Source: Arcobacter roscoffensis (lineage in GTDB: Bacteria; Campylobacterota; Campylobacteria; Campylobacterales; Arcobacteraceae). Taken from it: 64,000 bases of DNA. Position 1 is the stretch's first letter, and each line of letters starts with the position of its first letter. The stretch covers positions 310,001-374,000 of the forward strand of contig NZ_CP100595.1 of assembly GCF_024267655.1 (NCBI RefSeq). The letters run 5' to 3'. The position numbers were made by a program, and so were the translations under genes. The notes beneath the pieces were generated by a model. That model made no database searches. It was not told the origin of the DNA and worked only from the letters and a program-made list of their open reading frames with translations. This document shows, in pieces, positions 1 through 8,380 of the stretch.

Positions 1-69
1 GATTTTCCTGTAGCAAACTACAATCTTCACACAGGTATGTTAACTACTATAAAAACTTTAATTAAATAG
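1..69 (+). CDS. C-terminal end of an unidentified protein (partial)
   Basis: An open frame enters from the left edge and ends at a TAG at 67-69, giving a 22-residue tail that ends TTIKTLIK. The downstream hairpin at 64-87 begins inside the stop region, as expected for a real gene end. The piece is too short to assign a function. It converges on the L,D-transpeptidase gene. Confidence 0.5.
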   Translation, partial: DFPVANYNLHTGMLTTIKTLIK

Positions 70-87
70 GTAATAGTTTACCTATTT
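64..87. terminator. Bidirectional hairpin between convergent genes
   Basis: Perfect 10-bp stem (aaataggtaa / ttacctattt) with a 4-nt loop. It lies between the stop codons of the left-edge gene and the L,D-transpeptidase and slightly overlaps both. A-rich and T-rich flanks let it serve both strands. Confidence 0.6.
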
Positions 88-1438
88 AAATCTCATAATT
101 TAACTTTTGGATTTTATCATATCCATAAATATCATCAGTAAATTTCAATTTCCCATCTTTTATATAAGAAGTTATATATGTAATATGTAAAGGAAGCTTC
201 TTACTTAAACTAATAGAATCGGTTTTTTCATTGTCATAGATATATCTCACACTTTTATATGTTTTAGGAGTATATTTTTTTGTGATATGTTTCATCAAAG
301 AAATAGGGTGCTCTAATCTAATACAACCATGACTAACAGCTCTAATACTTTCTTTTGGAATTTTAAATCTCCATGACCCAATAGTATCATGCATATAAAC
401 AGCATGGTCATTTTTGAACATATACTTTACTCTACCCATTCCATTTGTTTTTGAAGGAAGTTGGATAAATTTATATGGAATATATTTAACATCCTCTTTT
501 AAATATTTATCCCACTTCACCTCACTAAATTTTACTTTTTTAGCATCTAAATCATATCTTTTTTCTCTAATTACTATATTTTTCTTTTTTAAAAACTTCT
601 TATCTTTTAAAGCTTTAGGAATAATACTTTTTTTAGCAATAGAACTTGGAATATTCCAAGTAGGATTAACTATAAAATAAGATAGTTTACTTGATAAAAT
701 AGGCGTTTGATTTTTCTTTGAACCTACAACTGTACCAAAGCTTTTTACATTTTTGCCATTTTCATATAAACTAAAATTGTATGATGGAATATTTAGTTGA
801 ATAAAATCATTTGATTTATAGTCTTTTAAAACTTTAAGTCTCTCAATATTTAGGTTTAATCTAGCTTTTTGCTTTTTATTTAAATCAGAACTATTTTTAA
901 AAGAAATAAATTTAAAAAAATCAGGATGTGAGGGAGTATGATTGTCTAAAATACTTTTAATAGAAACATTGTGCTTCTCATACTCTTTAATGATATTTTG
1001 AGTATTTATTTTTTTTGTATAAAATTCATAAGAGTATTTCAAATCTTTATATTTATTTTTCTTAATCTCAGATTTAAAAGCCTCTTTGTTAATACATGAG
1101 TTCTCAAGATTTTCAACATAAATAGGGAAAAACTCTTTTAATTTTTTAGATATTTCTTCTTTACTTTCAAGTTTTTCAAGTTTTGTATAAAAATCTTTTT
1201 GACTACATAAAGAAGAATAACTATCTTTTTTTAAAATCTCTAAAAACTCTTTTTCTTTTTTTGATAAAGTATCTAAGATATTTATCTTATCTTTTAGTAC
1301 TTTCTCTTCAATTTCTTGAACTTTTTTATCTTCTTTATAATCAGTATTTATAACATATTGGTTTTGAACAGTTTTATTACTACAAGCTGTGAAAGCAATA
1401 ATTATAGTAATTAAAAAAATGTAAGTGTTTATTTTCAT
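86..1438 (-). CDS. L,D-transpeptidase lipoprotein, YcbB/LdtD-like
   Basis: This is a 450-residue envelope enzyme expected to form or remodel 3-3 peptidoglycan cross-links, or to attach proteins to peptidoglycan. The N-terminus is a lipoprotein signal with lipobox FTAC, so it is probably anchored in a membrane facing the periplasm. Residues ~25-200 are charged and helix-rich with no motif I can name. The catalytic YkuD domain is C-terminal. It contains the HDT motif (YHMHDT in YcbB-like proteins, here VYMHDT) and SHGCIRLEHP with the nucleophilic Cys at about 372. The separated HDT and SHGCIR motifs favour the large YcbB class over small ErfK-type enzymes. Substrate and partner proteins cannot be read from sequence. 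The gene stands alone, ending convergently with the left-edge gene. Confidence 0.85.
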   Translation of the reverse strand: MKINTYIFLITIIIAFTACSNKTVQNQYVINTDYKEDKKVQEIEEKVLKDKINILDTLSKKEKEFLEILKKDSYSSLCSQKDFYTKLEKLESKEEISKKLKEFFPIYVENLENSCINKEAFKSEIKKNKYKDLKYSYEFYTKKINTQNIIKEYEKHNVSIKSILDNHTPSHPDFFKFISFKNSSDLNKKQKARLNLNIERLKVLKDYKSNDFIQLNIPSYNFSLYENGKNVKSFGTVVGSKKNQTPILSSKLSYFIVNPTWNIPSSIAKKSIIPKALKDKKFLKKKNIVIREKRYDLDAKKVKFSEVKWDKYLKEDVKYIPYKFIQLPSKTNGMGRVKYMFKNDHAVYMHDTIGSWRFKIPKESIRAVSHGCIRLEHPISLMKHITKKYTPKTYKSVRYIYDNEKTDSISLSKKLPLHITYITSYIKDGKLKFTDDIYGYDKIQKLNYEI

Positions 1439-1501
1439 GTAAGCCTTTCAAGATTTTATTTTACAATAAATTTATATAAATATTATTAAATTAAGATTTG
1501 T

Positions 1502-1696
1502 CTAATTATTTGTATCATTAAGAGTTTTACTTATCACATTAGTAGTTTCATTTTTAACATTTGTATTTTGATTTTCCATCCATGTAGAATAAGCTATAAA
1601 AGCTCCAACTCCAATCATTACTAATAAAATTGCTACAAGAATATTTTCTATTGCACCTTTTTGATTTTTAATTATAGATTTAAAGCTTTTATACAT
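1502..1696 (-). CDS. Small pilin-like single-pass membrane protein
   Basis: The product is 64 residues: a short basic N-terminus (MYKSFKSIIKNQKG), one hydrophobic helix (about residues 15-37) and a polar Asn/Thr-rich tail. The NQKG-AIE junction before the helix resembles a type IV prepilin or class III signal peptide cleavage site. However, the acidic residue falls at +3 rather than the usual +5 after the Gly. The start follows a good AAAGGA ribosome site, and the gene begins only 10 nt after maf, so the two are probably co-transcribed. No pilus assembly gene is nearby. It could equally be a plain small membrane protein. Confidence 0.55.
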   Translation of the reverse strand: MYKSFKSIIKNQKGAIENILVAILLVMIGVGAFIAYSTWMENQNTNVKNETTNVISKTLNDTNN

Positions 1697-1706
1697 TTTT
1701 TATCCT

Positions 1707-2252
1707 TTACATAAATGCGATTAATTTTTGGGCACATAAGCCCATGGCTGTACTTTCATAGCCCTTTACATTTTTGATATAGGGTTTGCAAAAGCCTTCA
1801 ACCATAATAGCTCCTGCTTTTCCAAAACATTCACCTGATTTGATATATTCATCCATATGTTCTTTATCAAATTTATCAAACTCATAAGTTGTAATACTAA
1901 TATCTATAAGCTCTTTTTCTTTTGATTTATAAATCATACAAGTAATAACTGAGGTTTCATTTCCACTTTGAAGTTCTAACATAGCTCTTGCATCTGCTTC
2001 ATCTTTTGCTTTTCTAAGTAGTTTATTATTGGCTGTAACAACTGAGTCAGCCACAAGTAAGGGCATATCATCAACTCCGTACTTTTTATAAAGTTCATCA
2101 AACTTTCCTTTTGTTGCTTCATAACAAAAAGATTTAGGATTAGTTGTTTTGATAGAGTCTTCATCAAAATCACCTCCATTTTGAATAAAGTCAATTCCAA
2201 AGTTTTTAAGTATTAGAGCTCTTGTTGGAGAATTTGAACCAAGTCTTATCAA
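1707..2252 (-). CDS. maf: Maf family nucleoside triphosphate pyrophosphatase
   Basis: This 181-residue protein is of normal Maf length. It hydrolyses non-canonical or surplus nucleoside triphosphates to monophosphates and has been linked to septum control. Visible motifs are the N-terminal LGSNSPTR (family signature S-x-SPRR, with Thr in place of the first Arg), the ADSVV segment with the catalytic Asp, and a C-terminal GKAGA-like loop around FGKAGAIMVEGF. The altered SPTR leaves the exact substrate specificity open. It is the first gene of a short leftward unit with the 64-residue pilin-like gene. It is divergent from the panE-like gene. Confidence 0.82.
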   Translation of the reverse strand: MIRLGSNSPTRALILKNFGIDFIQNGGDFDEDSIKTTNPKSFCYEATKGKFDELYKKYGVDDMPLLVADSVVTANNKLLRKAKDEADARAMLELQSGNETSVITCMIYKSKEKELIDISITTYEFDKFDKEHMDEYIKSGECFGKAGAIMVEGFCKPYIKNVKGYESTAMGLCAQKLIAFM

Positions 2253-2289
2253 GTTAAACCTTTTTTATTTAAATTATACTCTATTAGTA

Positions 2290-2295
2290 TATAAT
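2290..2295 (+). promoter_or_regulatory. -10 element of the panE-like gene
   Basis: A perfect TATAAT in the maf/panE-like divergent gap, about 38 bases before the ATG. A GGATTAAATA ribosome site lies further downstream. No clear -35 is seen, which is usual for Campylobacterota sigma-70 promoters. Confidence 0.5.
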
Positions 2296-2333
2296 AAGAG
2301 TTTTAAAAATTGAATATTTTATAGGATTAAATA

Positions 2334-3284
2334 ATGAACATAGTTGTAATAGGTGCAGGTGGAATAGGTGCTTTTTATGGAATGATTTTACATGATGTAG
2401 GATGTAATGTTAAGTTTATAGCAAGAGGACAAAACCTTGAATATCTTAAAAATAATAAAATGAAAGTAAGTCATCCAAATTATACTATTGAAGATAATAT
2501 TGATACATATAGTCTTGATGAGTTTATATCTAATAATAGCCCTGAAGATATAGATGCTATATTTATTGCTACAAAGGGAATGAGTACAGAGTCTATCTCC
2601 CAAAAACTTGCATTATGGACTAAAAATGCAAAGTCACTACCTTACTATATTTCACTTCAAAACGGTGTTGATAATGAAGATATTATGGAAGAGTATTATA
2701 ATAAAGAGTATGTTATAGGTGGACTTACAAGACTTATTGTTTCTCATACAGTAGGACTTGGGCATGTTCACTGTGAGGGGGGAGTTGAAACTTTAATAGG
2801 AGCAGTAAATCCAAATGAAGAAAATAATAGCTTTTTAGAAAACTTAAAAATTGTTTTAGATAAAACTCAAACAAAAACTATTATTTGTGAAAACATAAAG
2901 TTAGAGCTTTGGAATAAACTTATAGTTAATAATGGTGTAAATGCAATATGTGCCTTACTAGAAGAAGAATCAGGTCCTTTAATGAAAAATGAAAAAACTT
3001 CAAAACTTATCTATGGACTTATGAGTGAAGCAGCACTTGCCTCAAATGCTGTAGGTGTAAACCTAAGTCAAGAAGATGCTAAGAAAATGTTTGAGTTATA
3101 TACAAAATTTCAATCTGTAAAACCATCTATGTGGGTTGATAAAGAGAATAATAGAGATTTAGAATTAGAGCAAATTTGTGGAGTTGTTATAAAAAATTGT
3201 GAAAAACAAGGACTTGATGCACCTTATACTAGAACTATTTCTACGCTTTTAGAGTTTACATACAATAGACAAAGAAATAAGTAA
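2334..3284 (+). CDS. Ketopantoate reductase family protein (PanE/ApbA), copy 1
   Basis: This 316-residue protein belongs to the NADPH-dependent 2-dehydropantoate 2-reductase family. The Rossmann motif GAGGIGAFYG is at residues 7-16. The C-terminal half carries ELWNKLIVNNGVNAICALL, which includes the catalytic Lys and conserved Asn of the family. A clear paralogue sits at 21915-22853; the two share long matching blocks (LW-KLI-NNGVNAICALL; KPSM-VD-E near the C-terminus). The canonical reaction is reduction of ketopantoate for CoA synthesis. Many family members, especially in catabolic clusters, act on other 2-oxo acids, so I do not assign panE. It has its own promoter and lies at the left border of the catabolic region. 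Confidence 0.75.
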   Translation: MNIVVIGAGGIGAFYGMILHDVGCNVKFIARGQNLEYLKNNKMKVSHPNYTIEDNIDTYSLDEFISNNSPEDIDAIFIATKGMSTESISQKLALWTKNAKSLPYYISLQNGVDNEDIMEEYYNKEYVIGGLTRLIVSHTVGLGHVHCEGGVETLIGAVNPNEENNSFLENLKIVLDKTQTKTIICENIKLELWNKLIVNNGVNAICALLEEESGPLMKNEKTSKLIYGLMSEAALASNAVGVNLSQEDAKKMFELYTKFQSVKPSMWVDKENNRDLELEQICGVVIKNCEKQGLDAPYTRTISTLLEFTYNRQRNK

Positions 3285-3336
3285 AACTAAAAATCGCAAA
3301 AAAATCGCTTGATTTTTTAAGTTAGTATTTCATAGA

Positions 3337-3342
3337 TATAAT
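3337..3342 (+). promoter_or_regulatory. -10 element of the prephenate dehydratase gene
   Basis: TATAAT in the 81-bp gap before the ATG at 3366, followed by an AAAAAGGAA ribosome site. No matching -35 is evident. Confidence 0.5.
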
Positions 3343-3365
3343 TAGTCATAAGAAAAAGGAATTTA

Positions 3366-4226
3366 ATGAATAAAACAGTTGTATATCAAGGTGTTGAGGG
3401 AGCATATTCTCATCTTGCAAGTAGTAAACTTTTCCCTAACTCAAAATTTATAGCATCTGATTCTTTTTTGGAATCAATGCAACTAGTAGAACAGGGAAAG
3501 GCAGATTTTGGAGTTATTCCTATTGAAAACTCATCAGCTGGTAGAGTTGAAGAGATTTATAGGCTTGTTCCTAAAATGCAATTAAATATAATAGATGAAT
3601 ATTTTCATCCAATAGAGCATGCCTTGATAGCTGTAAAAGGATATAAACTAGATGAGTTAAAAACAGTATCTTCTCATCCACAAGCTCTAGCTCAATGTAT
3701 GAATAATATAAAAGACTTAAACCTAAAAGCAATATCAGAATTTGATACAGCAGGTTCTGCTATGAAGTTAGAACAAACAAATGATAAAAGCCATGCTGTA
3801 ATAGCCTCAACTCTAGCTGCAAAGATTTATAACTTAGAGATTGTAAAAGAGAAGTTTTCAGATTATGCTGGAAATGTTACTAGGTTTATTGTTTTATCAA
3901 AAGAATCAAAAATACCTAAGTTTGAAGAAAACAAAGCATATATAACATCTCTTATATTTAGTATGAGAAATATACCAGCAGCACTTTATAAAGCCCTTGG
4001 TGGTTTTGCTACAAATGGAATTGATTTAATCAAAATAGAGAGTTATTCAGGTATTGGAAGTATGTATTCAACTCAGTTTCATGTGGATTTATATGGACAT
4101 ACGGATGAAAAAAGACTGCAATTAGCCCTTGATGAACTGAGGTTTTTTGTGGAAGAATTGAAAGTTATTGGTGTCTATGAAAGACATGAGTATAGAGATA
4201 AAATGTGTGAGTTAAATAATTTATAA
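3366..4226 (+). CDS. Monofunctional prephenate dehydratase with ACT domain
   Basis: The 286-residue enzyme should convert prephenate to phenylpyruvate in phenylalanine synthesis. The N-terminal catalytic region (about 1-180) starts VYQGVEGAYSHLA, contains IPIENSSAGRV, and ends with the TRF motif at 172-174, whose Thr is catalytic. An ACT regulatory domain follows at about 195-275. Its usual ESRP phenylalanine-binding motif reads ESYS (225-228) here, so normal Phe feedback may be lost or altered. There is no chorismate mutase (AroQ) extension, unlike the fused PheA of many Proteobacteria. It has its own promoter and converges on leuB. Confidence 0.8.
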   Translation: MNKTVVYQGVEGAYSHLASSKLFPNSKFIASDSFLESMQLVEQGKADFGVIPIENSSAGRVEEIYRLVPKMQLNIIDEYFHPIEHALIAVKGYKLDELKTVSSHPQALAQCMNNIKDLNLKAISEFDTAGSAMKLEQTNDKSHAVIASTLAAKIYNLEIVKEKFSDYAGNVTRFIVLSKESKIPKFEENKAYITSLIFSMRNIPAALYKALGGFATNGIDLIKIESYSGIGSMYSTQFHVDLYGHTDEKRLQLALDELRFFVEELKVIGVYERHEYRDKMCELNNL

Positions 4227-4248
4227 AATGAAGCAATAGCTTCATTTT
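4225..4248. terminator. Bidirectional hairpin, prephenate dehydratase / leuB-like
   Basis: Perfect 10-bp stem AAAATGAAGC / GCTTCATTTT with loop AATA, placed between two convergent stop codons and overlapping both ends. The T run on each strand supports intrinsic termination. Confidence 0.75.
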
Positions 4249-5314
4249 ATTTGTTGATATACTCAACTATAATATCTCCCATTTGTGAGGTACTTAAAAC
4301 CTCTTTTGCATCAAAAGATGCTAAATCTTTAGTTCTATATCCATCTTTTAGTACATCTTTAATAGCTTCTTGTATTATGTTTGAGGCTTCTTCTTCATTT
4401 AGTGAATATTTAAGCATCATAGCTGCACTCTCAATTGTAGCAATTGGATTTGCTATTCCAAGTCCTGCAATATCAGGAGCAGAACCATGAATAGGTTCAT
4501 AAACTGATGTTTTATTTCCAGTTGAAGCACTAGGAAGAAGACCAATTGAACCTACAACCATTGAAGCTGTATCACTTAAAATATCTCCAAAAATATTTCC
4601 TGTAACTATTACATCAAATTGTTTTGGGTTTCGCACTAATTGCATAGCTGCATTATCTACATACATATGAGAAAGTTTAACTTCAGGATACTCTTTTGAT
4701 AACTCAATCATAGTTGACCTCCAAAGTTGAGATACCTCTAAAACATTTGATTTATCAACAGAACATAATCTCTTATCTCTTTTCATGGCAAGCTCAAAGG
4801 CAGTTTTTCCGATTCTTTGGATTTCTTCTTTTGTATAAACCATTGTATTAAAGGCTTTTTGTCCATCATTTTGCTTTGGTTCACCAAAATATATACCACC
4901 AATTAACTCTCTTACAACCATAATATCACAGCCTTTTATGATCTCAGGCTTTAGTGTTGAGGCATTTGTAAGTTCATCATAAACAATGGCAGGTCTTAAG
5001 TTTGCAAATACTCCTAACTCTTCTCTAAATTTTAAAAGTCCAGACTCAGGTCTTAGATGCCTAGGTAAGTTATCCCATTTTTCACCACCAATAGCACCAA
5101 ATAAACAAGCATGAGATTTTAAAACCCCATCAACTGTCTCTTTTGGAAGAGGGTGACCTATTTTATCAATGGCTACTCCACCCATTAGATACTCTTTATA
5201 TTCTAAGTTAAAATTACATTTTTTAGCAACTGCATCTAAAACTTTTACAGCTTCATTTATAATTTCAACACCAATTCCATCACCTTTGATTAATGATATA
5301 TTATAATTTTTCAC
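4247..5314 (-). CDS. leuB: 3-isopropylmalate dehydrogenase (LeuB-like)
   Basis: This 355-residue protein belongs to the isocitrate/isopropylmalate dehydrogenase family. LeuB oxidatively decarboxylates 3-isopropylmalate in leucine synthesis. Visible motifs are KGDGIG at the start; the substrate loop with [36 protein letters not shown]; and [13 protein letters not shown] with [10 protein letters not shown] before the NAD-site segment [12 protein letters not shown]. These fit LeuB better than tartrate/malate-type members. It is not with leuCD here. It follows an SDR gene by 11 nt and appears to be transcribed from the direct-repeat promoter at 6149-6182, an odd context for a leucine enzyme. Confidence 0.82.
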   Translation of the reverse strand: MKNYNISLIKGDGIGVEIINEAVKVLDAVAKKCNFNLEYKEYLMGGVAIDKIGHPLPKETVDGVLKSHACLFGAIGGEKWDNLPRHLRPESGLLKFREELGVFANLRPAIVYDELTNASTLKPEIIKGCDIMVVRELIGGIYFGEPKQNDGQKAFNTMVYTKEEIQRIGKTAFELAMKRDKRLCSVDKSNVLEVSQLWRSTMIELSKEYPEVKLSHMYVDNAAMQLVRNPKQFDVIVTGNIFGDILSDTASMVVGSIGLLPSASTGNKTSVYEPIHGSAPDIAGLGIANPIATIESAAMMLKYSLNEEEASNIIQEAIKDVLKDGYRTKDLASFDAKEVLSTSQMGDIIVEYINK

Positions 5315-5325
5315 ATATTCTCCTT

Positions 5326-6120
5326 TTATATTGCACTTTGAACTACACCCGCATCAGCTCTTAAAACTGCACCATTTGTAGCACTTGATATTGGACTTGC
5401 TGTATAAACAATCATATTTGATACCTCATCTACTTCTGTAAATCTTTTAAGTAGCGATGTTGGTCGTATATTTTTAAAAAAGTCTTCTTGCATTTGCTCA
5501 AAAGTGAAGTTCATTTGTTTTGCATAATCATTTAAAAAAGTAGTAACACCCTCTGATTTTGTAGGTCCTATGATGATAGAGTTTGAAGTTACATTGGTAC
5601 CAGCTGTTAGCTCAGCTATTCCTCTAGCGATTGATAATTGTGCAGTTTTACTCATACCATAGTGAATCATCTCTTTTGGTATTTGATAAGCTGATTCACT
5701 TGAAATAAAGATAATTCTTCCCCAATTTTGCTTTAGCATAGAAGGTAAGTAAGATTGAGATAGTCTTACTCCACTCATTACATTTGTATTAAACATACTA
5801 AGCCAATCTTCTTCCTCTAAACTTGTAAACTCTTTTGGCTCAAAAATTCCAAGGTTATTGATTAGAATATCTACTTTTGATAGTTGTTTTATTAGTTTAT
5901 CGCAGCCTTCTTTACTTGAAAGGTCAGCAACTATTCCCTCAACTTTTGCATTTTTGTTATAAGATTTTATTTTTTTGATAGCTTCTTGAACATTTTGTTC
6001 ATTTCGTCCATTTATATAAACATAAGCACCCTCATCACATAGTTTTTTAGCTGTTGCAAAACCAACACCTAAAGTTGAACCTGTAACAAGAGCAGTTTTA
6101 TTTTCAAGCTTTAAATCCAT
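5326..6120 (-). CDS. Short-chain dehydrogenase/reductase (SDR)
   Basis: This is a 264-residue classical SDR. The cofactor motif [10 protein letters not shown] is at about 14-23. NNLG follows strand 4, and the catalytic pair is YGMSK (Tyr/Lys) with a preceding Ser cluster (FISSESAYQ). The extended C-terminal half ([18 protein letters not shown]) resembles oxidoreductases often annotated as 3-oxoacyl-ACP-reductase-like. Substrate unknown. It is the first gene of an SDR-leuB unit whose upstream gap carries a tandem TGCGAT-type repeat correctly spaced to a TAAGAT hexamer. The gene is therefore probably co-regulated with the phenol operons and may process an alcohol or aldehyde, but that is inference. 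Confidence 0.8.
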   Translation of the reverse strand: MDLKLENKTALVTGSTLGVGFATAKKLCDEGAYVYINGRNEQNVQEAIKKIKSYNKNAKVEGIVADLSSKEGCDKLIKQLSKVDILINNLGIFEPKEFTSLEEEDWLSMFNTNVMSGVRLSQSYLPSMLKQNWGRIIFISSESAYQIPKEMIHYGMSKTAQLSIARGIAELTAGTNVTSNSIIIGPTKSEGVTTFLNDYAKQMNFTFEQMQEDFFKNIRPTSLLKRFTEVDEVSNMIVYTASPISSATNGAVLRADAGVVQSAI

Positions 6121-6148
6121 ACTAATACTCCTTTATAAAAATAAAGGC

Positions 6149-6182
6149 ATCTTAGTAGAATTTAATCGTATTATTATCGCAG
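6149..6182 (-). promoter_or_regulatory. Tandem direct-repeat activator site plus -10 (site A, SDR-leuB)
   Basis: On the minus strand, TGCGAT-AATAA-TACGAT (6181-6165) is followed by TAAGAT at 6154-6149, starting 11 bases after the second half-site. The second half-site has one mismatch. It lies ~30 bp upstream of the SDR start and in the same orientation. Repeat period and hexamer placement match the four other sites in this window. Confidence 0.6.
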
Positions 6183-6187
6183 TTTAT

Positions 6188-6946
6188 TTAAAATAGTTCT
6201 ATTTTATAACCTGAGTTATTTTGATTTACTATTAAATCTTTATGTATTTTACTTCTAAGCCTAAATAAAACAGACCTAAAAGCAGCATAGCCAGCTGGTT
6301 CATCTTGCCAAATTGCATACTCCATTTGTTCTTGCGATACAAATTGCCCAGCACTTCTACAAAGTAAATCAATAATCTTTTTCTCTTTAGAAGTTAGTTT
6401 TATAGGTTCATCTCCATAATATAAAACTTCAACTTCTTTATCATAAAGATAACCATATTTAAGTTGTATTGTTCTATGGTTTTGTTCTTTATTTAAAGAT
6501 AATTGATGCTCTAAAGTTTTGTTTATATTTTCAACAGCATCTAGTTTTTTGATTTTTTCATTATCTTCTTTTGCTTTACTAAGAGCCACTTCAATAGCTG
6601 CATGTAAGCTTTGTTTTTTATATGGTTTGATTATATATCCATATGCTAAAGTTTGAGAAGCTTCTTTTATAGTTTTTATTTCTGAATTAGCTGTAAGAAA
6701 AACCACAGGTACCTCAGGAATTGAGTTTTTTAACTCTTTAGCAAGTTCAATTCCTGTAGTTGGACCTTTTAGATAAATATCCATTAAAATCAAGTCAGGT
6801 TTAGCACCTTTTTCTAATAAAGCTATAGTTTTACATCTATTTGGAGCAACTCCACAAACCTTATATCCTAATTCATGTAGTGTTTCTTTTAGATTTAGTG
6901 CAATTATTGATTCATCCTCAACAATTAAAATTTCAATTTTGCTCAT
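6188..6946 (-). CDS. Response regulator with winged-helix DNA-binding domain
   Basis: This 252-residue transcription regulator has an N-terminal receiver domain (1-120) with acidic pocket EDES, phospho-acceptor Asp in LILMDIYLKG and the conserved Lys in YIIKPY. A charged linker of ~40 residues follows, probably coiled coil. An OmpR/PhoB-type winged helix occupies about 170-252 (LTSKEKKIIDLLCRSAG ... FRSVLFRLRSKIH ... GYKIELF). It directly follows the sensor kinase gene (2 nt apart), so the two form one operon. Winged-helix regulators of this class bind tandem direct repeats of about 11-bp period, exactly the pattern found at five promoters around it. It is therefore the best candidate activator of the phenol genes; target assignment is inferred. 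Confidence 0.88.
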   Translation of the reverse strand: MSKIEILIVEDESIIALNLKETLHELGYKVCGVAPNRCKTIALLEKGAKPDLILMDIYLKGPTTGIELAKELKNSIPEVPVVFLTANSEIKTIKEASQTLAYGYIIKPYKKQSLHAAIEVALSKAKEDNEKIKKLDAVENINKTLEHQLSLNKEQNHRTIQLKYGYLYDKEVEVLYYGDEPIKLTSKEKKIIDLLCRSAGQFVSQEQMEYAIWQDEPAGYAAFRSVLFRLRSKIHKDLIVNQNNSGYKIELF

Positions 6947-6948
6947 AA

Positions 6949-8244
6949 TTACTCTCCCTCATCCTTAGAAAAAATTATATTACACTCTAAGCCGTTATTA
7001 TTCTTAAACTCAATAGTTCCATCAAGTTGATCTTCAATAATTGAGTGGATAAGTTGCATTCCTATTGAATCACTTTTATATAGTGAGTCTATATCTTCAA
7101 GTCCATCTCCATTATCACGGATTTTTACATGTATAGTATCTTTGTTTTTTTTCATATGAATACAAAGTAAATTATCTCTATCTTCTTGAAAGGCATGTTT
7201 TAAAGAGTTTACACAAAGTTCATGTAAAACCATTCCTATTTGAATACACCTATTTGTAGAAAAACTTAAGTTATCAATATATACTTCTACATTTAAAGTC
7301 GTATTTTGAGAAATATATAACTCTTTTATATCATCAACAAGTCTTTTTATATAGTTTTTGAGATTTATATATGCAAGGTTTTCACCTAAATATAAAAACT
7401 CATGAACTAAAGCCATAGTATGAATTCTACTTCTACTTTGTTGTAAGATATAAATCATATCTCTATCTTTTGTTCGTCTCTCTTGCATGTTTAATAAGGA
7501 AGATATTATCTCCATATTGTTTTTTACCCTATGATGAATCTCTTTTAGTAATATATCTTTTTCTTCAACTGACTTTTGTAATTCTTGATTCATTTTAGTG
7601 ATTTTTGTTCTGTATTCTTGTCTTTGTGTCATATCTCTTGAAAAAGCACAAATATATTCATTTCCATTATGTGTAAAGCCATGACCTGAAACTTCCACAG
7701 GGAAAATTGTTCCATCTTTTCTAATTTGTGTAGTTTCTAATCTCCAATTTTTATGATGGTAGATATTATACATACACTCTTTTGCAGTTTCCCTATCAAA
7801 ATTTGGGTCCATATCTTCTAAATACATGTGATTTAAGAATTCATCTTTACTTCTTCCTATCATTTTACAAGCAGCTTCATTTACATAAATGAATTTCGCA
7901 TCTAATGTAAACCAGTATATAGCATCAATAGAGTTGTTCAATGCAAACTCATAAGGAACAAGCCTTTCTTTATCTTTATCTTTTAACTCTTTGTATGAAG
8001 CCTCAATTCTTGAAACAACTTTTTGCATATGATTTAGCATGATAAATAAAATTATTCCAGTTGCAATTAAAAATAAAATTCCAAAAGTTAAAGGCCCTTC
8101 CTTACTTAAAGAATGATACTTTGAAAACTCACTTACAAGTCTATCAATAAACAAAATACCAACAGCTCCTATTAGTATATATGTTAATGAAAACTTTGTT
8201 GGTATGGATTTATTATTTAAAATATAGTTCTTAACTCTTCCCAT
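6949..8244 (-). CDS. PAS-domain sensor histidine kinase, HisKA_2 type
   Basis: About 431 residues. Two membrane helices lie near the N-terminus and are separated by only ~15 residues, so ligand sensing is more likely in the membrane or in the cytoplasmic PAS domain (NSIDAIYWFTLDAKFIYVNEAACKMIG...). The kinase core is of the HisKA_2 kind: HHRVKNNMEI with the phospho-accepting His, then the ATPase motifs HELCVNSLKHAF, RDNGDGLE and IGMQLI. I chose the ATG at 8244 because two TATAAT sequences on this strand (8262-8257, 8278-8273) lie between it and an upstream GTG at 8298; starting at the GTG would add 18 residues. It is divergent from the phenol hydroxylase operon and presumably senses phenol, an intermediate or a metabolic state. 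Confidence 0.85.
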   Translation of the reverse strand: MGRVKNYILNNKSIPTKFSLTYILIGAVGILFIDRLVSEFSKYHSLSKEGPLTFGILFLIATGIILFIMLNHMQKVVSRIEASYKELKDKDKERLVPYEFALNNSIDAIYWFTLDAKFIYVNEAACKMIGRSKDEFLNHMYLEDMDPNFDRETAKECMYNIYHHKNWRLETTQIRKDGTIFPVEVSGHGFTHNGNEYICAFSRDMTQRQEYRTKITKMNQELQKSVEEKDILLKEIHHRVKNNMEIISSLLNMQERRTKDRDMIYILQQSRSRIHTMALVHEFLYLGENLAYINLKNYIKRLVDDIKELYISQNTTLNVEVYIDNLSFSTNRCIQIGMVLHELCVNSLKHAFQEDRDNLLCIHMKKNKDTIHVKIRDNGDGLEDIDSLYKSDSIGMQLIHSIIEDQLDGTIEFKNNNGLECNIIFSKDEGE

Positions 8245-8304
8245 TTTACTGCTCTTATTATAGATTTGAAAAATTATATCATAAATAAAAATATTCACTA
8301 ATAA

Positions 8305-8338
8305 CTGCGATAATTTTGCGATTTTTTTCCATTAAGAT
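8305..8338 (+). promoter_or_regulatory. Tandem direct-repeat activator site plus -10 (site B, phenol hydroxylase)
   Basis: TGCGAT-AATTT-TGCGAT (8306-8322), two perfect half-sites with an 11-bp period, followed by TAAGAT at 8333-8338. The ATG of the first hydroxylase gene is 43 bases further on. No -24/-12 (sigma-54) promoter elements are seen, unlike DmpR-controlled operons. Confidence 0.7.
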
Positions 8339-8380
8339 TCAAATTGAATTAAAAATTCATAATTGAAAAAGGTAGGTGTT

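Noticed and set aside
3293-3310. A sixth AGCGAT/TGCGAT tandem (minus strand) with an 11-bp period between panE-like and prephenate dehydratase genes
   Set aside because: It points away from the downstream gene, no TAnnnT hexamer falls at +11 on its strand, and it lies too far from the prephenate dehydratase -10. I leave it out of the regulon.
8245-8380. DmpR-style sigma-54 promoter before dmpK
   Set aside because: I could not find a GG-N10-GC (-24/-12) element; only the direct-repeat and -10 arrangement is present, and no NtrC-type activator gene is in the window.
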